This document shows, in pieces, positions 25,763 through 34,460 of a DNA stretch of 64,000 nt. A model generated the notes under the pieces. The model saw only the letters and a list, made by a program, of their open reading frames with translations. It did not search any database and was not told where the DNA came from. A program made the position numbers and the translations under genes. Origin of the DNA: Caulobacter sp. X (GTDB lineage Bacteria; Pseudomonadota; Alphaproteobacteria; Caulobacterales; Caulobacteraceae); contig NZ_PEGF01000001.1 in the NCBI RefSeq assembly GCF_002742635.1, forward strand, positions 620,001-684,000. The letters run 5' to 3'. How positions within the stretch are numbered: the stretch's first letter is position 1; each line of letters starts with the position of its first letter.

Positions 25763-25774
25763 GACAACGTTGTC
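25763..25774. promoter_or_regulatory. LacI-type operator, copy 1
   Basis: GACAACGTTGTC is a perfect 12-bp palindrome with a central CG, typical of LacI/GalR operators. The flanks also match copy 2: ACGACAACGTTGTCT at 25761-25775 and again at 25795-25809. A LacI gene lies next door, so it is the likely ligand-responsive repressor of the receptor operon. Confidence 0.75.
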
Positions 25775-25796
25775 TCAAGCCAGACAACACAACTAC

Positions 25797-25808
25797 GACA
25801 ACGTTGTC
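25797..25808. promoter_or_regulatory. LacI-type operator, copy 2
   Basis: This is an identical perfect palindrome, GACAACGTTGTC, 34 bp from copy 1 (about three helical turns), consistent with cooperative or looped binding. A looser copy, GACACCGCTGTC, lies at 25825-25836. Confidence 0.75.
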
Positions 25809-25824
25809 TATGCCTCATGTTTTT

Positions 25825-25836
25825 GACACCGCTGTC
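25825..25836. promoter_or_regulatory. Degenerate third LacI-type operator
   Basis: GACACCGCTGTC keeps the GACA/TGTC arms of the two perfect operators but differs in the centre. It is 28 bp from copy 2. It may be a weak auxiliary site or coincidence. Confidence 0.35.
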
Positions 25837-25961
25837 GGGAACCGTCGGCTACCGGACGAAATTCGCTTGCTAGGGCGGGCTCTGGCGAAGCTTTGACCGC
25901 CGCTCAGAAATCGGCGTCAAAAATCGGCCACGCCGGGCGATATCCAGGACGAAACCGGCCT

Positions 25962-27008
25962 CTAGGCGGACGGTGGGGCGGCGGAGTCCCTTTGGACCAG
26001 GCGATAGTCCAGCTGGCGCGCGGCCACCCTGCCCCGGAACCGCTCATCGCCGAATCCGTCGATGAGCATTTCGACGGCGGCCTCGGCCATTTCGGCCGTC
26101 GGCTGATGGATGGTCGTCAGACGCGGCCAGGCCGCCTCGGCGGACGGCGTGTCATCAAAGCCGACGACGGAGAGATCGCGGGGGACCGACAGTCCGTTCT
26201 TGGCGGCCGCCGCCAGGGCGCCCACGGCCATCTCGTCGTTGGCCGCGAAGATCGCCGTCGGCCGCTCGGGCAAGCGCAGGAGGGCTTCGGTCGCATTGAA
26301 GCCCGACAGGCTGAGAAACTCGCCCTTGGCGATCCACTCGGGCCGAGGCTCTACGCCGCGATCACGCATGGCCTCCAGATAGCCAAGGCGCCGGCGCGTC
26401 GCCGAACCATGATCGGCGGGGCCGTCGATGAAGGCGATCCGCCGGTGGCCCATATTCCATAGACGAAGGGTCTGTTCCCGCGCCGCCTTCTGATCGTCCA
26501 TGAAGACGTATGGCGAACGCTCGAACTCCCGGTGCGGCGCGATGCGGACATAGGGCAGGCCCGCAGCCTCGACCGCGGCGAGGACCTCGGGGTCGTCGCA
26601 GGTCGGCGGCGTCAGCACGACGCCGTCGAACCGGGCGTCACGCAGCCCCTCGGCGAAGCGCTGGACGCCGCCCACGGTCTCTGGCGGCCGCACCTGCTCG
26701 ACAACCAGGTGGTAGCCAGCGCGGCGACAAGCCCGCATCGCCCCCACCTGCACTTCGCCGACATAGTGATAGGCGCCCACCCGCATGAAAATGGCGCCGA
26801 TCAGGTAGCTGCGACGGCTGGACAGCGAGCGGGCGGACACGTTCGGCCGATAACCCAGCCGGTCCACCAGCGCCTGGACCCGCGCGCGCGTCTCCTCGCC
26901 GACGCCCTCCTCGCGATTGATCACGCGTGAAACCGTCTTGATCGACACGCCGGCCTCGCGGGCGATGTCGACAATGGTGACCTTACCGCCCCGCTCGTCC
27001 TGCTGCAT
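25962..27008 (-). CDS. LacI-family transcriptional regulator
   Basis: 348 aa. The N-terminal HTH (VTIVDIAREAGVSIKTVSRV) and hinge helix (RPNVSARSLSSRR) are followed by a periplasmic-binding-like effector domain (YLIGAIF, FAANDEMAVGALAAA, LSVVGFDDTPSAEA). It probably represses the glycoside operon until a sugar binds. The gene is separated from the operon by the operator region at 25763-25836. A distinct palindrome, CGATACGTATCG, lies just upstream of its start (27013-27024), suggesting autoregulation or a second regulator. Confidence 0.92.
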   Translation of the reverse strand: MQQDERGGKVTIVDIAREAGVSIKTVSRVINREEGVGEETRARVQALVDRLGYRPNVSARSLSSRRSYLIGAIFMRVGAYHYVGEVQVGAMRACRRAGYHLVVEQVRPPETVGGVQRFAEGLRDARFDGVVLTPPTCDDPEVLAAVEAAGLPYVRIAPHREFERSPYVFMDDQKAAREQTLRLWNMGHRRIAFIDGPADHGSATRRRLGYLEAMRDRGVEPRPEWIAKGEFLSLSGFNATEALLRLPERPTAIFAANDEMAVGALAAAAKNGLSVPRDLSVVGFDDTPSAEAAWPRLTTIHQPTAEMAEAAVEMLIDGFGDERFRGRVAARQLDYRLVQRDSAAPPSA

Positions 27009-27012
27009 GTCA

Positions 27013-27024
27013 CGATACGTATCG
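27013..27024. promoter_or_regulatory. Perfect palindrome upstream of lacI start
   Basis: CGATACGTATCG is a perfect 12-bp palindrome with a central ACGT, 4 nt before the lacI start codon. Its centre resembles LacI-type operators, but its arms differ from GACAACGTTGTC. It could be an autoregulatory operator blocking translation or transcription of lacI, or a site for another regulator. Confidence 0.45.
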
Positions 27025-27173
27025 AAAATCAGGGGCGCGCGCGAGGCTTTGAGGACCGCACGGCAACGCCGCCGGGAAGGTCACGCCGGCGCGCCTCTTT
27101 GGGAGCTTGGTTCAAGGGGCTAGCAGAAGGCGCACGGCGTTCGCCGGGTCGCCCCAGGGGAGCGCCTCGCCAG

Positions 27174-27929
27174 TTAGCGCGGCCGGATCCCGTCCAGCAC
27201 CAGAGCCGTCACCGCCGCCAGCGTCTCGTTCATGAAGTCGTCGTCGGACAAGGACTTTCCCGACAGCACCCGCACCTGGACCGAGAAGTCGGCATAGTGC
27301 TGGGTCAAGGCCCAGACCGCGAAGATCAGGTGCGGCGGATCGACAGGCGCCAGCCTACCCGTCGCGACCCAGCTCCGGATCACGGCGACCTTGGCGTCGA
27401 ACACGGCTTTCAGCGGGCCGGCCAGAACCGGCTTCAGCAGCGGCGCGCCGCGCAGCATCTCAAGAGCGAACAGCCGCGAGACCTCCGGGTGATCGCGGCT
27501 CATGGCCAGCTTGGCGGCGATCAGGGCGGCTATGGCGTCGGCCGGGTTGTCGGCCTCGGTGAAGCGAGCCAGCGGGGCCAACCATTGCGACAGGCCCTGC
27601 TCAAGCACCGCCACGTAAAGCGCCTCCTTGGACGGGTAGTAGTAGAGCAGGTTGGCCTTCGAGACGCCCGCGGCGCGCGCGATGGCCTCGACGCTGGCCC
27701 CCTCCAGTCCAAGACGAGCGAATAGAGTCAGGGCGCTCTTCAAAATGGCGGCTTTGCGCGCCTCGCCAGCCTTCTCTCGGTTGCCCCGCGCGCCCTCGCC
27801 CGCCGCCTCGGGTTCGCCCAGGCTTTGGGCGGCTTTGAGCAGTACGCGGGCGCCCAAGGTCGCCTTTGCGACGGGCCGCCCGCCCGTCTTACGCGGCGGC
27901 TTGACGGTCTTGGCGGTCTTGCCGGTCAT
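27174..27929 (-). CDS. rutR: TetR-family regulator of pyrimidine degradation
   Basis: 251 aa from the ATG at 27929, with GAGG 4 nt upstream. A long basic N-terminal extension (MTGKTAKTVKPPRKTGGRP) precedes the HTH (AILKSALTLFARLGLEGASV, AIARAAGVSKANLLYYYPSKEALY). The C-terminal domain (LEMLRGAPLLKPVL, IRSWVATGRL, LIFAVWALTQHYADF) matches RutR, which senses uracil/thymine and represses rut genes. It is divergent from rutB, and RutR-like boxes lie in the intergenic region. Confidence 0.9.
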   Translation of the reverse strand: MTGKTAKTVKPPRKTGGRPVAKATLGARVLLKAAQSLGEPEAAGEGARGNREKAGEARKAAILKSALTLFARLGLEGASVEAIARAAGVSKANLLYYYPSKEALYVAVLEQGLSQWLAPLARFTEADNPADAIAALIAAKLAMSRDHPEVSRLFALEMLRGAPLLKPVLAGPLKAVFDAKVAVIRSWVATGRLAPVDPPHLIFAVWALTQHYADFSVQVRVLSGKSLSDDDFMNETLAAVTALVLDGIRPR

Positions 27930-27943
27930 CGATCCTCGAACTT

Positions 27944-27977
27944 GGACCATTTGGTCAAACTTGGACCGAATGGTTCG
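27944..27977. promoter_or_regulatory. Candidate RutR boxes
   Basis: Box 1 is GACCATTTGGTC (27945-27956), a palindrome close to the known RutR consensus TTGACCAnnTGGTCAA. Box 2 is GGACCGAATGGTTC (27963-27976), an imperfect copy 19 bp away. Both lie between divergent rutR and rutB, so one element could govern both. RutR binding is inferred from the match and position. Confidence 0.7.
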
Positions 27978-28038
27978 GATTGCGGCGTTCTTCCGGATGG
28001 TATTCCATGCCATCCGGACTTCACAAGGAGCATAGGCG

Positions 28039-28758
28039 ATGAGCTCTCCGATCACCCCGCTCTCCGCCGGCTGCGTCATGCTGCCCGCCCGGCCAGAGCC
28101 TTTGCCGGTCGATCCGAAGACCACGGCGGTGATCGTGATCGATATGCAGAACGCCTACGCCTCGCCGGGCGGATACCTGGACCTCGCGGGCTTCGATATC
28201 TCCGGCGCGGCCAAGGTCATCCACGAGATCAAGGGTGTGCTGGAGGTCGCCCGGTCGGCCGGCATGCAGGTGATCTATTTCCAGAACGGCTGGGACGATC
28301 ACTATGTCGAAGCCGGCGGCCCCGGTTCGCCCAACTGGTGGAAGTCCAACGCCCTCAAGACGATGCGCGCCAAGCCCGAGTTGCGGGGCAAGCTGCTGGC
28401 GCGCGGCCAGTGGGATTACGAGCTCGTCGATGAGCTCAAGCCCCAGCCGGGCGACATCCAGCTGCACAAGACCCGTTACAGCGGCTTCTTCAACAGCCAG
28501 CTGGACAGCGTGCTGCGGGCCCGCGGCATCCGGCATCTGGTGTTCGTCGGCATCGCCACGAACGTCTGCGTGGAGTCGACCCTGCGCGACGGCTTCTTCC
28601 TCGAATACTTCGGGACCGTGCTCGAAGACGCCACTCATCAGGCAGGACCCGATTTCGTCCAGAAGGCCGCCTTGTTCAACATCGAGAGCTTCTTCGGCTG
28701 GGTCTCGACCACCGCCGACTTCAAGGGAGCGTTCGGGCAGCTAGCGCCGCAAATCTAG
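28039..28758 (+). CDS. rutB: Ureidoacrylate amidohydrolase
   Basis: 239 aa, cysteine-hydrolase (isochorismatase-like) fold. A catalytic triad can be read: Asp35 in [11 protein letters not shown], Lys144 in LHKTRYSGF and Cys177 in [15 protein letters not shown]. RutB hydrolyses ureidoacrylate, the product of RutA, toward aminoacrylate, CO2 and ammonia. It is first in the operon after the RutR boxes, whereas in E. coli rutA is first. rutC follows after 12 nt. Confidence 0.95.
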   Translation: MSSPITPLSAGCVMLPARPEPLPVDPKTTAVIVIDMQNAYASPGGYLDLAGFDISGAAKVIHEIKGVLEVARSAGMQVIYFQNGWDDHYVEAGGPGSPNWWKSNALKTMRAKPELRGKLLARGQWDYELVDELKPQPGDIQLHKTRYSGFFNSQLDSVLRARGIRHLVFVGIATNVCVESTLRDGFFLEYFGTVLEDATHQAGPDFVQKAALFNIESFFGWVSTTADFKGAFGQLAPQI

Positions 28759-28770
28759 AGAGGAAATCAG

Positions 28771-29160
28771 ATGCCCAAGACCGTCATTACCCCGCCCGGC
28801 ACGGGCGTGCCGATCGCGCCGTTCTCCCCCGGCACGCTGGCCGACGGGATCGTCTACGTCTCCGGCACCCTTGCCTTCGACAAGGACAATAACGTCGCCT
28901 TCCCCGATGACGCCGAGGCCCAGACCCGCCAGGTGCTGGAGACCATCAAGTCAGTGATCGAGACCGCCGGCGGGACGATGGAGGACGTGACCATGAACCA
29001 CATCTTCCTGACAGACTGGTCGCACTACGCCCCGATGAACAAGGTCTATGCCGAGTACTTCCCCGGCGAAAAGCCGGCGCGCTACTGTATCCAGTGCGGT
29101 CTGGTGAAGCCTGGCTTCGTGGTCGAGATCGCCTCGGTGGCGCACATCGGCAAGCGCTGA
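28771..29160 (+). CDS. rutC: RidA-family 3-aminoacrylate deaminase
   Basis: 129 aa, YjgF/RidA family. It contains [23 protein letters not shown] near the start. The conserved arginine is in [23 protein letters not shown], with the terminal glutamate of the active site. It speeds conversion of toxic 3-aminoacrylate to malonic semialdehyde and ammonia in the Rut pathway. AGAGAGGAAAT precedes the ATG. The stop TGA shares its last base with the rutD ATG. Confidence 0.93.
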   Translation: MPKTVITPPGTGVPIAPFSPGTLADGIVYVSGTLAFDKDNNVAFPDDAEAQTRQVLETIKSVIETAGGTMEDVTMNHIFLTDWSHYAPMNKVYAEYFPGEKPARYCIQCGLVKPGFVVEIASVAHIGKR

Positions 29161-29960
29161 TGATCTCCGGAACCGTCGACGGCCTCTATTACGAGCTTCA
29201 CGGCCGCCCGGTGGCTGGACGCGAGGTCGTGCTGCTGTCGTCGGGCCTTGGCGGTTCGGGCGCGTTCTGGTCTCCGCAGATGGCGACCCTGACCGAGCGC
29301 TGGCCTGTGGTGACCTACGACCACCGCGGCACGGGGCGCAGCACGCGCGAGCTGCCGGCCGCCTACACCGTAGCCCACATGGCGCAGGACATAGTCAAGG
29401 TCATGGACGCCCTGGGCCTGGCCAAGGCGCATGTCGTCGGCCATGCGGCGGGGGGCAACGCCGGCCTGCAGCTGGCGCTCGACCACCCGGACCGCCTGGG
29501 CAAGCTGGTGGTCGTCAACGGCTGGTCACGGCCCGATCCGCACATCCGGCGGTGCTTCGACACCCGCATCCATCTGCTGAACGACAGCGGACCCGGGCCT
29601 TACGTCCACGCCCAGCCGATCTTCCTCTATCCGGCCGACTGGATCTCGCGAAACCACGACCGGCTAATGGCCGAGGAGGCCCACCACCTGGCGGGCTTCC
29701 CGCCGCGCGAGGTGATGCTGGCCCGGATCAACGCCCTGCTGGCGTTCAACATCGACGCGCGGCTGCAGGAGATCACCCACCGGGTGCTGATTAGCGCCAG
29801 CGCCGACGACATGCTGGTGCCGATGAGCTGCTCCCAACGCTTGGCCGCCCGCCTGCCCAACGCGGATTTCCAGCAGGTTGCCTGGGGCGGCCACGGCTTC
29901 ACCGTCACCGATCCCGAGACCTTCAACGAGGCGCTCGTCCAATTCCTAGAGGGCGCGTGA
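29160..29960 (+). CDS. rutD: Alpha/beta hydrolase-fold aminoacrylate hydrolase
   Basis: 266 aa from the ATG at 29160, overlapping rutC by 1 nt (TGATG). It has the alpha/beta hydrolase layout with SSGLGGSGAFW, TYDHRGTGRS, and a late ADDMLVP and GGHGF. The nucleophile elbow reads VVGHAAGGN, with Ala96 where Ser is normally found. The established RutD fold is known to differ from classical serine hydrolases at this site, so the change supports the family rather than an artefact. The stop overlaps a strong hairpin (29949-29970). Confidence 0.9.
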   Translation: MISGTVDGLYYELHGRPVAGREVVLLSSGLGGSGAFWSPQMATLTERWPVVTYDHRGTGRSTRELPAAYTVAHMAQDIVKVMDALGLAKAHVVGHAAGGNAGLQLALDHPDRLGKLVVVNGWSRPDPHIRRCFDTRIHLLNDSGPGPYVHAQPIFLYPADWISRNHDRLMAEEAHHLAGFPPREVMLARINALLAFNIDARLQEITHRVLISASADDMLVPMSCSQRLAARLPNADFQQVAWGGHGFTVTDPETFNEALVQFLEGA

Positions 29961-29970
29961 ACGCGCCCTC
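29949..29970 (+). terminator. Terminator-like hairpin between rutD and rutA
   Basis: A perfect 9-bp GC stem, GAGGGCGCG and CGCGCCCTC, closes a TGAA loop and is followed by GTTCTTTCC. The rutD stop codon lies in the stem-loop. This resembles a weak intrinsic terminator or attenuator inside the operon and may lower rutA expression or mark a separate rutA promoter. Confidence 0.6.
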
Positions 29971-30004
29971 GTTCTTTCCGTAAAACTCAAGGGGGAATAA
30001 TCCA

Positions 30005-31069
<1,065 letters not shown>

Positions 31070-31118
31070 CATCGGGCGCCGGCTTCGGCGGCATCGCGGA
31101 GATGCATGTGTCGGACCG

Positions 31119-32552
31119 TCAGGACGCGCTCCAGCCTCCGCCGAGCGCCTGGAACGACCGGATCGCCGCGCGGGCGGCTTCGGTTTTGGCTTGCGCGCGG
31201 GCGTCGCGCACGGCCAACAGCCGCGCATCGGCGTCGAGCACCTCGACCAGACTGACCGCGCCAGCCTCGTAGGCGGCTTGCGAGGCGGCGCGAGCTTTCG
31301 CCAATGACGTCTCGCCATCGGACAGGACGCGCGTCTGGTCCTCGCGCTTGACCAGGCTGACGAAGGCGTTCTCGACGTCCTCGCTGGCCCGCAGGACGGC
31401 TTGTTGATAGCTCGCCAACGCTTCGGCCTTGCGCCCCTTCGCGGCCTTGACCTCGGCGCCGACCCGACCGAAGTCGAATAGTCGCCAGCGCAAGCCCAAC
31501 ACGCCCTGGGCTTGGGCAGCGCCCCCCTCGAACAGGGTGTCGCGGGAGGTCGTCGCGGTCCCGACAAGTCCGCTCAGCGAGAGCTTGGGGAAGTATTGGG
31601 AGAGCGCCGATCCGACCTCGGCGTTGCTCGCGCGCAGACGCTGCTCGGCGACGACCAGATCAGGGCGGCGACGCAGAAGCTCTGCGGGCCCGCCAGCGTC
31701 CGCGAGAGCCGGCGCCGAGGGGATCGCGGACGCGGCGGCCAGCTCCCCGCGATAGGTTCCTGGCTGAGCGCCCTGGATCACGTCCATGGCGTTCAGCGCC
31801 GTCTCGAGACCGGCCTCCAGCACCGGAATGCTGGCGAGTGTCTGCGCCAAGGCGCCTTGCGCCTGTTGCATCTGCAGGTCCGCGGCGGCGCCGCTCTGAT
31901 ACTGCAGGCGCACCGTATCGACGAGCCTGGACTGAGTCTCGACCTGGCGGCGCGCGATCGCCAGCCGCTCCTGGAGGCCTCGCACCAGCATATAGGTGTC
32001 GGCCGTCTGGGCGGCCACGGCCAGCCGGGCGGCCGCCACGCCGGCCTTGGCCGCGTCGTACCGCGCGAGCGCCGCCTCGCGATCCCGGCGGGTCCCGCCA
32101 AAGACGTCCAGCTCCCATCCCGCGACCAGATTGCCCTCATACGAGGATCCATCACGGTCAAAGCCGGGCGTGGCGGCCAGCAGGCGACCCGTGGGCGTCT
32201 GGGTGGAGGCGTGAGCCGTGGCGGCCTGCCCCTGGATCGACGCCGACGGCAAGAGCGCCGCCGTGGCCGCGCCAAGTCCGGCCCGCGCCTGCGTCACGCG
32301 AGCGGTCGCCTGGGCCAGGTCCAGGTTCTGGGCCAGGGCTCGGTCAACCAACCGGTCGAGAACCGGATCATTAAAGCCCCGCCACCAGGCGTCCGCCGGC
32401 GCTGGAGCGGCCACCCGCGCGGCGACCGCCGGCTGCCCCATGAAGGCGCTCGCCTTGGGCGCGGGCGGCGCGACATAGTCGGGACCGATGGCGCAGCCCG
32501 ACAGGGCCGTGACGCCAGCGGCCAGCAAGGCGGGAAGACGGACAGAGCGCAT
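31119..32552 (-). CDS. Outer-membrane efflux lipoprotein (NodT/OprM-type)
   Basis: 477 aa. A lipoprotein signal ends with TALSGCAIGPDY. Two repeated outer-membrane factor domains follow, with the family phrases WWRGFNDPVLDRLVDRALAQ, LRRRPDLVVAEQRLRASNA and GLRWRLFDFGRVGAEVKAA. It forms the trimeric outer-membrane channel of a tripartite efflux pump. It is divergent from the TetR regulator at 32646, with an operator-like inverted repeat between them. The MFP and RND genes lie beyond that regulator on the other strand, so the complete pump is split around its repressor. Confidence 0.92.
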   Translation of the reverse strand: MRSVRLPALLAAGVTALSGCAIGPDYVAPPAPKASAFMGQPAVAARVAAPAPADAWWRGFNDPVLDRLVDRALAQNLDLAQATARVTQARAGLGAATAALLPSASIQGQAATAHASTQTPTGRLLAATPGFDRDGSSYEGNLVAGWELDVFGGTRRDREAALARYDAAKAGVAAARLAVAAQTADTYMLVRGLQERLAIARRQVETQSRLVDTVRLQYQSGAAADLQMQQAQGALAQTLASIPVLEAGLETALNAMDVIQGAQPGTYRGELAAASAIPSAPALADAGGPAELLRRRPDLVVAEQRLRASNAEVGSALSQYFPKLSLSGLVGTATTSRDTLFEGGAAQAQGVLGLRWRLFDFGRVGAEVKAAKGRKAEALASYQQAVLRASEDVENAFVSLVKREDQTRVLSDGETSLAKARAASQAAYEAGAVSLVEVLDADARLLAVRDARAQAKTEAARAAIRSFQALGGGWSAS

Positions 32553-32577
32553 GGGACTCCCGCTAAGCTCAAATAGG

Positions 32578-32609
32578 ACGAGTGACCATATGCCAATATC
32601 GTCACTCGT
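32578..32609. promoter_or_regulatory. TetR operator candidate, efflux site 1
   Basis: The inverted repeat ACGAGTGAC (32578-32586) and GTCACTCGT (32601-32609) has perfect 9-bp arms and a 14-nt spacer. It lies between the outer-membrane channel gene and the TetR gene. Site 2 (33300-33327) keeps exactly the same GTGAC-N14-GTCAC core. Confidence 0.75.
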
Positions 32610-32645
32610 TTGTCAATCTCGATGACTGGTGCTAGCGTCCCCCGC

Positions 32646-33269
32646 ATGAGCACGATCGACTCTTCTTCTCCGATGGCTGGGCAGCGCGGCCCGACCGAAC
32701 ATGGCGTGCGCGATCAGATCGTCGACGCCGCGTGGGCGCATTTCAGTCGCTTTGGCTACGGCAAGACCACGGTCGCGGACCTGGCCAAGGCGATCGGCTT
32801 CTCCAAGGCCTACATTTACAAGTTCTTCGATTCCAAGCAGGCGATCGGCCAGGCGATCTGCGCTCAAACCCTGGAGCAGGTCCTCGCGCGCGGTCAGGCC
32901 GGCGTCGCCGAAGGAAAATCGGCCTCGGACAAGTTACGTAGATTTTTCAACGGGGTGATTGCCGCGAGCGCTGAGCTTTTCTTCGAGGACAAGATGCTCT
33001 ACGACATCGCCGCCCACGCGGCCGAAGAGCACTGGCCCTCGGTGATCGCCTATGTGGAAGGCGCCGAGGAGACGCTGAAGGCGATCATCCTTTCTGGGCG
33101 GGAAGCCGGCGAGTTCGAGCGCAAGACGCCGATCGACGAGACCTGCGAGGCGATCCTGCTGGCCATGCAGAGCTTCATGAACCCCTTGATGCTCAAGCAT
33201 AACCTAGAGGGTCTGCCCGAGGATCCGGCCAAGGTGATCAACCTCGTGCTGCGCAGCCTCGCGCCGTAG
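32646..33269 (+). CDS. TetR/AcrR-family repressor of the RND efflux locus
   Basis: 207 aa from the ATG at 32646; upstream starts at 32610 (TTG) and 32622 are possible, but none has a clear ribosome site. The HTH is VRDQIVDAAWAHFSRFGYGK, TTVADLAKAIGFSKAYIYKFFDSKQAI. The helical C-terminal domain (about 90-207) is a ligand pocket. Gene position and operator pair suggest it represses both the outer-membrane channel and the MFP/RND genes. The inducer is unknown. Confidence 0.88.
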   Translation: MSTIDSSSPMAGQRGPTEHGVRDQIVDAAWAHFSRFGYGKTTVADLAKAIGFSKAYIYKFFDSKQAIGQAICAQTLEQVLARGQAGVAEGKSASDKLRRFFNGVIAASAELFFEDKMLYDIAAHAAEEHWPSVIAYVEGAEETLKAIILSGREAGEFERKTPIDETCEAILLAMQSFMNPLMLKHNLEGLPEDPAKVINLVLRSLAP

Positions 33270-33299
33270 TCTCGCCGCCGCGACCTAACGACCTCGAGG

Positions 33300-33327
33300 T
33301 TGTGACCAGTTGACATATTGGTCACAA
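33300..33327. promoter_or_regulatory. TetR operator candidate, efflux site 2
   Basis: TTGTGACCA (33300-33308) and TGGTCACAA (33319-33327) form a perfect inverted repeat 45 nt upstream of the MFP gene. The GTGAC and GTCAC cores are spaced by 14 nt, as in site 1. This places both transcription units of the pump under one regulator. Confidence 0.75.
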
Positions 33328-33371
33328 GGCATCAGCTTAAGCGCCTTCCGTTCAGGCAGGACCCTTAAGCC

Positions 33372-34460
33372 ATGTCGTCTCGAACCCTCGCCATAGCCCT
33401 GCTCGTGGGCGGTCTGGCGCCCCTGGCCGCCTGTGGCGGTAAAGCCGGCGCGGACGACCCGCGCACCACGCCCCCCATTGTCCGCGTTGCCACGGCAGGG
33501 CTGGCGGCGAGCGGCGAGCGGCGGTTCAGCGGGGTCGTCACGGCTCGCGTGCAAAGCGACCTGGGCTTTCGGGTCGGCGGCAAGGTGGTGGAGCGTCTGG
33601 TCGACGCCGGCCAGACGGTTCGGCGCGGCCAGCCGCTGATGCGGATCGACGCCACCGACTATGCCTTGGCCGTATCGGCCCAGAACCAGCAGGTCGAAGC
33701 CGCCCGGGCGCGCGCCCTGCAGACGGCGTCCGATGAGCGCCGTCTGCGAGGCCTCGTCGCGGCGGGGGCGGTCTCCGCTATCGCCTATGACCAGGCCAAG
33801 GCCGCGGCCGACGCCGCCAAGGCTCAGCTCGACGCCGCCGAAGCTCAGGCGCGCGTGACCCGCAATGCCGCCGGCTACGCCGTCCTGACCGCCGACGCCG
33901 ACGGCGTGGTGGTCGAGACTCTGGCCGAGCCCGGCCAAGTCGTGGCCGCCGGCCAGACCGTCGTTCGCCTGGCCCACGCCGGCCCCCGAGAGGCCACCAT
34001 CAGCCTCCCCGAGACGGTCCGCCCCGCGGTCGGCTCGCAGGCGCGGGCCTTTGGCTTTGATGGGGACGCTGTCGGCCAGGCGCGGCTTCGCCAACTCTCC
34101 GATGCGGCTGACCCGCGCACGCGCACGTTCGAGGCCAAGTACGTCCTGAGCGGCGCGGCGGCTCAGGCGCCGCTGGGCTCGACCATGATCGTGGCGCTGA
34201 CCACCCAGCCCGGGGCCGCGACCAGCGGCGTCGAGGCTCCGATCGGCGCGCTCTACGACACCGGCAAAGGCGCTGGCGTGTGGGTGATCAAACCTGGCGC
34301 TTCGACCGTCGAGTGGCGACCCGTGCGCGTGACCGGCGTCAGCGCCGAGACCGTGACCATCACCGAGGGCCTACGCGGCGGCGAGCAATTCGTGGCGCTC
34401 GGCGCCCATCTGCTGCACCAGGGCCAGCGCGTGCGCATCCAGACCGGAGCGGCGCAATGA
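33372..34460 (+). CDS. RND efflux periplasmic adaptor (membrane-fusion lipoprotein)
   Basis: 362 aa. The signal peptide ends at a lipobox (LAACGGKAG). The fold includes GVVTARVQSDLGFRVGGKVVERLVDAGQTVRRGQPL, the lipoyl-like/barrel-sandwich entry. It has the helical hairpin (AVSAIAYDQAKAAADAAKAQ), then GYAVLTADADGVVVETLAEPGQVV, and the beta-barrel domain. It links the inner-membrane RND pump to the outer-membrane channel. The stop overlaps the RND start by ATGA. Confidence 0.92.
   Translation: MSSRTLAIALLVGGLAPLAACGGKAGADDPRTTPPIVRVATAGLAASGERRFSGVVTARVQSDLGFRVGGKVVERLVDAGQTVRRGQPLMRIDATDYALAVSAQNQQVEAARARALQTASDERRLRGLVAAGAVSAIAYDQAKAAADAAKAQLDAAEAQARVTRNAAGYAVLTADADGVVVETLAEPGQVVAAGQTVVRLAHAGPREATISLPETVRPAVGSQARAFGFDGDAVGQARLRQLSDAADPRTRTFEAKYVLSGAAAQAPLGSTMIVALTTQPGAATSGVEAPIGALYDTGKGAGVWVIKPGASTVEWRPVRVTGVSAETVTITEGLRGGEQFVALGAHLLHQGQRVRIQTGAAQ

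Larger units (their letters stand above)
25607..25961. other. Intergenic region with LacI-type operators, 355 nt
   Basis: No gene is visible here. The region holds the promoter area of the TonB receptor at 25606. Between about 25755 and 25840 it contains three operator-like palindromes, listed separately. The remainder shows no RNA gene or convincing terminator. The LacI gene ends at 25962 on the same strand. Confidence 0.6.
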
